From JANWHZ01 sp041487535 (GTDB lineage: Bacteria > Patescibacteriota > Saccharimonadia > Saccharimonadales > UBA4665): DNA of 12,841 bases. Position numbers and translations under genes: made by a program. This document shows, one piece after another, positions 5,113 to 11,511 of this stretch; the stretch's first letter is position 1; the number at the start of each line of letters is the position of its first letter. The stretch lies in the NCBI GenBank assembly GCA_041487535.1, contig JBGPNM010000033.1, positions 1 to 12,841 of the forward strand, written 5' to 3'. The notes under the pieces were generated by a model. That model did no database searches. It saw nothing but the letters and a program-made list of their open reading frames with translations, and was not told the origin of the DNA.

Positions 5113-6417
5113 TCAGCGCTTGAGCAGACGTTTCAGCACGGAGCGTACCGTAGCGTCCTCGTCCCAAGGATTTTCGCCGTCGGCGCGCTCGATAGTCTTT
5201 TCGTGGCCCTTGCCTAGCAGCAGTACGGTATCGCCTTTATGTGCGTGCCTTAGGGTAAACGCAATCGCCTTGGTGCGGTCGTGCACTAGGAAAAGATTCT
5301 TATCCTGCACTTTGCCGGCGGCTTCGGCGCCGCTTGCAATTTGGTTCAATATTTCCATGCCGTCTATATCGCGGTCATCTTCTTCGGTCAGTACGACTTC
5401 ATCCGCGTATGCGCCGGCCAGCTTGCCCTGCACTGCCCGCTTGGCTTCATCCCGGCGGCCGGCGCTGCCGAACATGACGATTAGCCTGCCCTTCACCAGC
5501 GGCCGCAGATCATTGAACAGTTTTTCGAAGCTGTCTGGCGTGTGGGCATAATCGACAATCACGCTAAAGTCCTGCCCCTCGTCAATCGTTACCATCCGCC
5601 CCTCGACGCTCTTTAGAGCGGCGATACCTGATGCAATCTGTACATCCGTCAGGCCGACCGCCACGCCTGTGGCGGCAGCCGCCAGCGCGTTAGATACATT
5701 AAAACTGCCCGGCAAATTGGTATGAATCTTCAGCGCCGAACCTTTGTATTTCACTGTAAAATCGCTGCCGGCAGGCGTGGAGCGCACGTGTTCGGCGCGC
5801 AGTTCGCCACGCTCTATACCATACGAAACTACATTTGGTATAACATCGGCAAAAAAGTGCCACGACGGGTCGTCCGCATTCACGATGCCGGTGCGTAAGC
5901 CCCCATAGTTCCGCGCCGCTTTCCGGAACAGCCGCACCTTCGCAGCCCGGTACCGCTCAAACGTTTTATGGTAGTCCAAGTGCTCGTGCGTCACATTCGT
6001 CATCACGGCCACGCTGTACGGCACGCCCCAGACGCGGTGCTGCGCCAGCGCATGGCTGGTCGTTTCCAGTACTAGCCACTCCGCGCCTTGAGCGCGCAAC
6101 CGCCGTATCCGGCGCAGCAGCTGCGGTACGGGCACGGTCGTCATGTGGTGGATCTGCGGACGGATGTTATCGCCGACACCGTAGGCGACGGTCGTCATCA
6201 TGCCAACTTTGTAGCCTGCTTCGTGCAGCATGCGGTGGATCATGAAGCACGTGGTGGTTTTGCCGTTCGTGCCCGTCACGCCGATGACCTTAAGGTTGCG
6301 CGCCGGAAAGCCATATAAGGCATTAAACAGAACCGCCTCGGCCAGATGGCCATAGGGCTCAATCAGCGGGAATAGACCGCGCGGTATCAGCTTCTTGACG
6401 GTCGTACGGATATTCAC
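5113..6417 (-). CDS. murE: MurE-like Mur ligase (UDP-N-acetylmuramyl peptide synthetase), short N-terminus
   Basis: ATP-dependent ligase expected to add the third amino acid to the UDP-MurNAc dipeptide in peptidoglycan synthesis. From GTG at 6417 it has 434 residues. Central domain: P-loop GVTGTNGKTT (46-55), ETTSHAL (118-124), TNVTHEHLDYH (140-150), and AAKVRLF with the Lys that is carbamylated in the family (160). C-terminal domain: GSAGRRDEAKR and GKGHE (402-406). The UDP-binding N-terminal domain of normal MurE (about 100 residues before the P-loop) is replaced by a short hydrophobic segment. The DNPR amino-acid selectivity motif is replaced by EDDR (346-349), so the added residue cannot be predicted. 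GTG at 6450 would extend it by 11, but TATACT (6430-6425) lies 7 bases before 6417, implying a leaderless start there. Divergent from tsaD. Confidence 0.88.
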   Translation of the reverse strand: MNIRTTVKKLIPRGLFPLIEPYGHLAEAVLFNALYGFPARNLKVIGVTGTNGKTTTCFMIHRMLHEAGYKVGMMTTVAYGVGDNIRPQIHHMTTVPVPQLLRRIRRLRAQGAEWLVLETTSHALAQHRVWGVPYSVAVMTNVTHEHLDYHKTFERYRAAKVRLFRKAARNYGGLRTGIVNADDPSWHFFADVIPNVVSYGIERGELRAEHVRSTPAGSDFTVKYKGSALKIHTNLPGSFNVSNALAAAATGVAVGLTDVQIASGIAALKSVEGRMVTIDEGQDFSVIVDYAHTPDSFEKLFNDLRPLVKGRLIVMFGSAGRRDEAKRAVQGKLAGAYADEVVLTEEDDRDIDGMEILNQIASGAEAAGKVQDKNLFLVHDRTKAIAFTLRHAHKGDTVLLLGKGHEKTIERADGENPWDEDATVRSVLKRLLKR

Positions 6418-6424
6418 ACCTTTT

Positions 6425-6430
6425 AGTATA
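6425..6430 (-). promoter_or_regulatory. -10 box for leaderless start of the Mur ligase
   Basis: TATACT on the minus strand lies 7 bases before the GTG at 6417. No clear -35 box. The same TATACT box at 7-9 bases from the start is seen before tsaD and the 66-aa gene, which supports its use. Confidence 0.55.
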
Positions 6431-6503
6431 CGGCCAGGGTAAAAAAACACCTACATCGCTCTGGTGACTGGCGCTCTTGTCCCAACATATGCAAGAATAC
6501 TAA

Positions 6504-6545
6504 GTGACATTCGTCACATCTAGTTCAGCGATGTAATATTACATC
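6504..6545. promoter_or_regulatory. Palindromes between the Mur ligase and tsaD
   Basis: Two inverted repeats lie in the divergent intergenic region: GTGAC-N4-GTCAC (6504-6517) and the perfect 16-bp palindrome GATGTAATATTACATC (6530-6545). The second lies 28 bases upstream of the tsaD -10 box, where a regulator could affect both genes. No binding protein can be named. Confidence 0.5.
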
Positions 6546-6573
6546 TCTAACCTGTGTAAATACGATAATTAGG

Positions 6574-6579
6574 TATACT
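6574..6579 (+). promoter_or_regulatory. -10 box for leaderless tsaD start
   Basis: TATACT lies 8 bases before the tsaD ATG, so transcription would begin at or next to the start codon. No Shine-Dalgarno sequence precedes the ATG. No recognisable -35 hexamer at 16-18 bases. Confidence 0.6.
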
Positions 6580-6587
6580 ATCGCTAG

Positions 6588-7649
6588 ATGAGAGTTTTAG
6601 GCATTGAGACAAGTTGCGACGAGACAGCTGCGGCCGTTGTGGAAGACGGCTCACAGCTGCTGAGTAACGTCATCGCCTCCAGCGTGGATTTGCACATACA
6701 ATACGGCGGTGTCGTACCGGAGATAGCCGCTCGCAGCCATATTGAGGTGATTGTCCCCGTTATTGAACAGGCGCTGCAGCAGGCGAAGACGGATTGGGAT
6801 GGTGTGGACGCGATCGCCGTAACCTACGGCCCCGGGCTAGGCGGCAGTTTGCTGATTGGCGTAGAGACGGCGCGTACCCTGGCGATTGTCTATGGCAAGC
6901 CGCTCTACGCCGTCAACCACGTCGAAGGGCACATGTACGCCAACTTCATAACCGGTACTTCCCTGCCCGGCTATACTCTGCCTGTGGCGGCACCGGCCTT
7001 CCCTATACTGGCGCTGATTGTTTCCGGCAAGCACAGCCAGCTCGTACTTTTTCGCGGCCACTTTGACTATGAACTATTGGGACAGACCCACGATGACGCG
7101 ATTGGCGAGGCTTTCGATAAAGTCGCCAAGATGCTCGGCCTGCCCTACCCCGGCGGCCCAAGCGTGGGCAAGAAGGCACTCGAGGGCGACCCGTCCCGGT
7201 ACAACCTGCCGAAGGCTAAGCTGGACGGCAAGTACGACTTCTCGTTCTCGGGCCTGAAGACGGCCGTGCTGCGGCTGGCTCAGGCAGAAATCGGGGCAGA
7301 CTTCACCTTCCCGTCGAAAGACCTGCCGGATCGGCTGTCTGAAGTACAGAAGGCCGACATTGCCGCCAGCTTCCAGCGCATTGCCGTTGCAGCACTCGTG
7401 GACAAAACTATCCTGGCCTTCGAAGCGTTCCAGCCCGCCTCTGTTATCATAGCGGGCGGTGTTGCCGCCAGCCCGGAACTCCGCCGGCAACTGGCGGAAC
7501 GGCTGCCCTGCCCTATTACCTATACCGATCCCAAACTCTGCACCGACAACGGTGCCATGATCGCCGCACTCGGCTGCGTTATGGCACGCTCTCAGCGCCC
7601 CGTAGCCAATCCCTTCACCCTAGACATCAAGCCTGGCCTGGCAATGTAA
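6588..7649 (+). CDS. tsaD: tRNA N6-threonylcarbamoyladenosine synthase subunit TsaD
   Basis: Transfers the threonylcarbamoyl group from TC-AMP to A37 of ANN-decoding tRNAs, normally in a complex with TsaB and TsaE, which are not in this window. The 353-aa product has the complete ASKHA fold signatures: MRVLGIETSCDETA at the N-terminus, GPGLGGSLLIG (81-91), the iron-binding pair His111 and His115 in VNHVEGH, GEAFDKVAKMLGLPYPGGP, FSFSGLKTA, and CTDNGAMIA carrying the C-terminal metal-binding Asp. One oddity is VSGKHSQL, where most homologues have VSGGHTQL, so a loop glycine is Lys. Length is normal for the family (about 340). The start at 6588 is fixed by the conserved N-terminus; the mRNA appears leaderless. 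It is divergent from the Mur ligase and transcribed toward the small genes and valS. Confidence 0.98.
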   Translation: MRVLGIETSCDETAAAVVEDGSQLLSNVIASSVDLHIQYGGVVPEIAARSHIEVIVPVIEQALQQAKTDWDGVDAIAVTYGPGLGGSLLIGVETARTLAIVYGKPLYAVNHVEGHMYANFITGTSLPGYTLPVAAPAFPILALIVSGKHSQLVLFRGHFDYELLGQTHDDAIGEAFDKVAKMLGLPYPGGPSVGKKALEGDPSRYNLPKAKLDGKYDFSFSGLKTAVLRLAQAEIGADFTFPSKDLPDRLSEVQKADIAASFQRIAVAALVDKTILAFEAFQPASVIIAGGVAASPELRRQLAERLPCPITYTDPKLCTDNGAMIAALGCVMARSQRPVANPFTLDIKPGLAM

Positions 7650-7699
7650 CAGCGGTTATACGTACATGGAAATCGGGGCGGTACCCTCATTGCGGGAGA

Positions 7700-7728
7700 T
7701 TGACAAAACTACGAAAGTAATGTAATAT
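7700..7728 (+). promoter_or_regulatory. Promoter of the 23-codon and 180-codon genes
   Basis: TTGACA (7700-7705), 17-base spacer, TAATAT (7723-7728). Seven bases later comes ATG at 7736, so the transcript should be leaderless from that ATG. The 86 bases between the tsaD stop and this ATG hold no clear terminator. Confidence 0.8.
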
Positions 7729-7735
7729 ATAAGTC

Positions 7736-7807
7736 ATGTCTGAGACACCAAAAATGCCGGGTAGCCCCAATCTTGATAAGGAAACCGAACGTTTGTACAA
7801 AAGATGA
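7736..7807 (+). CDS. 23-codon leaderless ORF overlapping the next gene
   Basis: ATG 7 bases after a strong -10 box opens MSETPKMPGSPNLDKETERL and three more residues. Its TGA stop shares ATGA with the ATG at 7804. It is polar and looks like a natural protein N-terminus. Three readings are possible: a leader peptide translationally coupled to the 180-aa gene; the true N-terminus of one longer protein made by a -1 shift at the ACAAAAG run just before the stop; or an indel in the assembly. The promoter position argues that this ATG is used. Confidence 0.5.
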   Translation: MSETPKMPGSPNLDKETERLYKR

Positions 7808-8346
7808 TGGGTTTCGCAATGGGATCGGCAGCAGAAGCACGAGAACGAACGCCTGAGGTAGTACGGCAGGAACAGACAGCCAGAAAACTAGAACTACTTC
7901 ACTACCTCAATGGTGACGCTGAACAGGCTCAGCTACTGCTCAATGTCTTTGAACAGTGCGAGCGGATTGCCTGGGCAATTCAGGATGACCCAAGCGCTGT
8001 CAGGCGCCAGACCGTCAATCCATACAATGCATTGGCGAGAACGATCTACGGAGATACCTATACACAACGAGATGACCTGTCATTATCCGAGCGAGAGGCA
8101 CGACAAGCCACGCTCGGCAGGCTAGAGAACACTACCAAAACCTTCGTTGCGGGGCTATCGCCAAAGGACATACGAGAAGACGGACTTGACGGGACTGATT
8201 TGTTCATGGGAGTGATGCAGGCCATGTACCCGCCGCAGAATGGCCACGATAATGGCAAAGCTGTACAGCACATCCATGATCTTGCACTGGATTACTTCAC
8301 TGCGGGAGGCGGCTTTGAGCGTGCCAGTATGGAACAGCTGCGGTAG
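7804..8346 (+). CDS. Hypothetical protein, 180 aa
   Basis: Not recognised. The product is soluble and mainly helical, beginning MMGFAMGSAAEARERTPEVV, with many charged residues, a long helix-like stretch around LELLHYLNGDAEQAQLLLNV and FEQCERIAWAIQDDPSA, and a C-terminus containing DLFMGVMQAMYPPQNGHDNG. No signal peptide or membrane span. There is no convincing Shine-Dalgarno before 7804; translation could come from coupling to the upstream 23-codon ORF through the ATGA overlap, or the two may be one protein through a -1 shift. Transcribed from the promoter at 7700-7728, between tsaD and a small membrane-protein gene. No functional link is visible. Confidence 0.75.
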   Translation: MMGFAMGSAAEARERTPEVVRQEQTARKLELLHYLNGDAEQAQLLLNVFEQCERIAWAIQDDPSAVRRQTVNPYNALARTIYGDTYTQRDDLSLSEREARQATLGRLENTTKTFVAGLSPKDIREDGLDGTDLFMGVMQAMYPPQNGHDNGKAVQHIHDLALDYFTAGGGFERASMEQLR

Positions 8347-8436
8347 CAAGCCCTAGGAATTATAGATTTTGGCTAGTCGGCATTCCGCAGTAGGCGGGTG
8401 AATTTATACGATCTCTACCCAACTGTCACTTTGGGG

Positions 8437-8442
8437 TATACT
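8437..8442 (+). promoter_or_regulatory. -10 box for the 66-aa membrane protein gene
   Basis: TATACT preceded by GGGG lies 9 bases before the ATG at 8452, again implying a leaderless or almost leaderless mRNA. No -35 hexamer is clear. Confidence 0.5.
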
Positions 8443-8451
8443 GACACGATC

Positions 8452-8652
8452 ATGCACGAACGAATTTTGTTACGGCTGCAAGAGAACGCCGGATGTTTGC
8501 TCGCAATCGGTGCGGCTGCTGTGGCCGCGGCGTTTATTGCAATCAAGTCCTACCTGTACTTCGAGGGCTTGACTGAGCAGTTGCAACGGCTTGACAGACA
8601 ACCACCCGCACAGGCTCACGGTGACTCGCAACCGACCGACTTGCTCAGCTGA
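8452..8652 (+). CDS. Small single-span membrane protein, 66 aa
   Basis: From ATG at 8452 it begins MHERILLRLQENAG, followed by one hydrophobic segment (about residues 14-37, LLAIGAAAVAAAFIAI then KSYLYF) and a polar Gln/Pro-rich tail (LTEQLQRLDRQPPAQ). A GTG at 8398 would extend it by 18 residues, but a TATACT box lies between the two starts and 9 bases before 8452, so 8452 is chosen. No ribosome site is visible, consistent with a leaderless transcript. The short basic N-terminus and long C-terminal tail do not fix topology by themselves. Function unknown. It stands between the 180-aa gene and the valS promoter. Confidence 0.65.
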   Translation: MHERILLRLQENAGCLLAIGAAAVAAAFIAIKSYLYFEGLTEQLQRLDRQPPAQAHGDSQPTDLLS

Positions 8653-8697
8653 ATTTTCGTATCACACGGCTGTTTTATCCCTGTTATAACTTCACGC

Positions 8698-8726
8698 TTG
8701 CATACCATTAGCGCTTATGGTACTAT
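8698..8726 (+). promoter_or_regulatory. valS promoter with palindromic operator in the spacer
   Basis: TTGCAT (8698-8703), 17-base spacer, TACTAT (8721-8726) with an extended TGG before the -10. The spacer is almost filled by the 20-bp inverted repeat TACCATTAGCGCTTATGGTA (8703-8722), in which all pairs but one match. A repressor bound there would cover the promoter. Expected start near 8733. Confidence 0.65.
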
Positions 8727-8732
8727 GGCCTT

Positions 8733-8964
8733 GCAAAAACAAAAACGTGTGCGGTAAAAAAGAGAAAAATGGCATTGAGAACTGGGGTTTCCGATAAATG
8801 ATCGGGAGTATTAGTTTTTGCTGCTATCTTTCACGTGAACCTGCTCTGGTTCTTAATTTCCTACTTGAGGTGATATGATGGGGGGGTATACGTCCCGTCC
8901 TTCGGGCGGAGTACAAAGTTGTGCTCAGCGCGGCATAATAGCAGAGAAGGGGATACATCGCCGG
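8733..8964 (+). other. Long structured 5' region of valS
   Basis: About 230 bases without a confident gene. GCAAAAAC (8733-8740) is complementary to GTTTTTGC (8814-8821) and encloses the hairpin TTCCGAT/ATCGGGA (8789-8807). A second hairpin GAACC/GGTTC (8837-8852) is followed by a weakly T-rich stretch. CCGTCC/GGGCGG (8894-8908) forms a third. Leaders of aminoacyl-tRNA synthetase genes often hold T-box switches, but the T-box signature (GGTGGNACCGCG) is absent here. GAGG (8867-8870) precedes ATG at 8878, an alternative start. Confidence 0.4.
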
Positions 8965-11511
8965 ATGAACTTACCAAAAACATACGAACCGGGCCAATAC
9001 GAGGCCGACATTTACGCACTTTGGGAAAAAACCCAGGCGTTTGAACCGAAAGGGAAAGGTGCACCCTACAGCATTGTCGTGCCGCCGCCAAACGCCAATG
9101 CCTCCCTGCATATCGGCTTTGCCCTGACCATGACGCTGCAGGATATCGCCATCCGCTACCACCGCCTGAAAGGCGACCGCACGCTATTCCTGCCTGGCGC
9201 CGACCATGCCGGTTTCGAGACCCAGGCCGTGTACGAAAAGCATCTGGCCAAAGCAGGGAAGAGCCGCTTCGATTTCAGCCGGGAAGAACTGTATAAACAA
9301 ATCTGGGACTTCGTGGCGCAGAATCGCAAGGGTTTTGAAGAACAATTCCGTAAATTAGGCGGCAGTGTAGCCTGGAGCCGTTATACCTTTACGCTCGACG
9401 AAAAAGTCGTGAAACGCGCCTATGCCAGCTTTAAGAAAATGTGGGAAGAAGGCCTGATTTACCGAGGCGAACGCCTGGTCAATTACTGCACCTTCCACCG
9501 TACCGGCTTTGCCGACATTGAAGTCGTATACGAAGACATCGAGACGCCGCTGTACTACCTTAAGTACGGCCCGTTCACCCTGGCCACCACCCGGCCGGAG
9601 ACGAAATTCGGCGACACGGCCGTAGCCGTTCATCCCGACGACAAACGATACAAAGAGTACGTTGGCAAGGTAATCGAAGTTGAGGGCGTAAACGGCCCGT
9701 TCACCGTCCAGGTCGTTGCCGATGATATGGTCGATCCTAACTTCGGTACAGGCGTTGTTAAAATTACTCCAGCCCATTCATTCGATGACTGGGAGGTGGC
9801 CCAGCGCCACAATCTGCCAGCCAAGCGCATTATCAACCACGACGGCACACTCAACCACCTGACCGGCCGCTTTGAAGGCATGACGGTGCTGGAAGCCCGC
9901 GCCGCCGTCGTAAAAGCCTTGGAAGAGCAGGGGCTGCTGGAAAAAGTAGACAAACAGTACAAGACCCGCATCGGCAAGTGCTACAAATGCGGCACGGTCA
10001 TCGAGCCGATGCTGATGGAGCAATGGTTCGTGGACATGCAGCCGCTCGCCAAACCCGCTATAAAAGCCCTCAAGGAAGGGGAGATCACCTTCTACCCAGA
10101 CGCCAAGCGCGAGCAGCTGATCGGCTATCTGGAACATCTGAAAGACTGGAATATCAGCCGCCAGATTGCCTGGGGCATTCCGATCCCCGCCTTCCAGAAT
10201 GTCGACGACGCTGACGATTGGATTTACGACGAGCGCGTGGACCAGGAAATCATCGAAATAGACGGCAAAACCTATCACCGCGACCCAGATGTGTTTGACA
10301 CCTGGTTTTCCAGCAGCTCGTGGCCGTACGCCACCTTGGGTTACCCCGACAACCCGGACTTCAAAGAATTCTACCCCCTAAGCCTGATGGAGACGGGCGG
10401 GGAAATCCTCTACCCGTGGGTCAGCCGCATGATTATGCTCGGACTGTACGTTACCGGTGAGATCCCGTTCAAAGCCGTCTACATTCACGGCTACGTTATG
10501 GCCGAGGACGGCACGAAGATGAGCAAGTCGCTCGGCAACGTTATCAGCGCCCCAGAGGTAATCGAGCAATACGGCGCCGATGCGCTGCGCATGGGAATCA
10601 TTGCCGGCCGCGTCCCGGCAGTCAACCGCGGCTACGACCGCCGCAAGGTGGAAGAAGCCCGCAACTTTTGCAATAAGCTCTGGAACATCGCCCGTTATAT
10701 AGAAGCTGCTGCCGGCAAAGCCAGCCCGGGCGAGGCTAAGCCCAAAACGACCGCCGATCATTGGATATTGACTAAATTACAACAATTGCAGAAAGAGTAT
10801 CAACAGGACCTGGAGCACTACCGCTTTGCCGAAGTATACGAGCGGTTGTACCATTTTGTTTGGGACGACCTGGCTGATTGGTACATCGAGACCAGCAAAG
10901 CTGCGCCGAACACCGCGCTGCTCGCACGGCTGCTGCAAGATGTGCTGATTCTGACACATCCGTTTGCGCCGTTCGTTACCGAAACCATCTGGCAAACGTT
11001 AGGCTGGACCGGCGAGACGGTTCTGGCCGCGCAAACCTGGCCGAAGCCGCTCAAGGCCGACGCAAAACAGTCGCAGGTGTTCGCTGATATTCAAGCTGTC
11101 GTTACCGAAGCGCGTTTCATCACCAAAGCCCTGGGCGTGAGCGAAATTACGCTGTATTACACGGACGTACCATTCCTGGCTGATAATGCTGGGCTTATCA
11201 AGCACCTGGCCAGGCTCAAGGACGTACGCAAGGTGCGCGACGGTACCGGCCTGTATCTGACCAGCGTACCGTACCGTTGCTGGCTTGATATTAACGAAAG
11301 TACCGCTAGCCGTTTTGCAGCCGATTTAGAGGCAAAGAAGTCAGCACAGCAAGCGGTGATTGATCGTCTGGAGCAACGCCTGGGCAATAAAGCCTACACC
11401 GACAAAGCACCAAAACAAGTCGTTGGACAGACCAAAGAGCAGCTAGAGCAAGCGAAGACGCAGCTCGCAGCCATCACCCAGCAATACGAACGCTTCAAGC
11501 CGGCCGTTTAG
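8965..11511 (+). CDS. valS: Valyl-tRNA synthetase
   Basis: Class I synthetase that charges tRNA-Val. From ATG at 8965 it has 848 residues and begins MNLPKTYEPGQYEADIYALW, the usual ValRS N-terminus. Signatures: PPPNANASLHIGFA, a HIGH motif with Phe for the last His (49-52); GADHAGFETQ; CP1 editing domain TTRPETKFGDTAVAV (208 on) and KITPAHSFDDWEV (266 on); QWFVDM; SRQIAWGIPIPAF; intact KMSKS (518-522); and a C-terminal coiled coil (LEAKKSAQQAVIDRLEQRL through LAAITQQYERF), the tRNA-binding arm. Ser272 replaces an Asp common in the editing pocket. An in-frame ATG at 8878 with GAGG upstream would add 29 residues of unlikely composition. Its stop overlaps that of the convergent HTH-HAD gene, with no terminator between them. 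Confidence 0.97.
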   Translation: MNLPKTYEPGQYEADIYALWEKTQAFEPKGKGAPYSIVVPPPNANASLHIGFALTMTLQDIAIRYHRLKGDRTLFLPGADHAGFETQAVYEKHLAKAGKSRFDFSREELYKQIWDFVAQNRKGFEEQFRKLGGSVAWSRYTFTLDEKVVKRAYASFKKMWEEGLIYRGERLVNYCTFHRTGFADIEVVYEDIETPLYYLKYGPFTLATTRPETKFGDTAVAVHPDDKRYKEYVGKVIEVEGVNGPFTVQVVADDMVDPNFGTGVVKITPAHSFDDWEVAQRHNLPAKRIINHDGTLNHLTGRFEGMTVLEARAAVVKALEEQGLLEKVDKQYKTRIGKCYKCGTVIEPMLMEQWFVDMQPLAKPAIKALKEGEITFYPDAKREQLIGYLEHLKDWNISRQIAWGIPIPAFQNVDDADDWIYDERVDQEIIEIDGKTYHRDPDVFDTWFSSSSWPYATLGYPDNPDFKEFYPLSLMETGGEILYPWVSRMIMLGLYVTGEIPFKAVYIHGYVMAEDGTKMSKSLGNVISAPEVIEQYGADALRMGIIAGRVPAVNRGYDRRKVEEARNFCNKLWNIARYIEAAAGKASPGEAKPKTTADHWILTKLQQLQKEYQQDLEHYRFAEVYERLYHFVWDDLADWYIETSKAAPNTALLARLLQDVLILTHPFAPFVTETIWQTLGWTGETVLAAQTWPKPLKADAKQSQVFADIQAVVTEARFITKALGVSEITLYYTDVPFLADNAGLIKHLARLKDVRKVRDGTGLYLTSVPYRCWLDINESTASRFAADLEAKKSAQQAVIDRLEQRLGNKAYTDKAPKQVVGQTKEQLEQAKTQLAAITQQYERFKPAV

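Noticed and set aside
5120..5551. Plus-strand frame of 143 codons
   Set aside because: Ser/Arg-rich shadow over the 3' part of the Mur ligase.
7074..7490. Minus-strand frame of 138 codons inside tsaD, and similar frames inside valS (9355-9777, 9778-10278, 10378-10761)
   Set aside because: Antisense shadows of strongly conserved genes; no ribosome sites and atypical composition.
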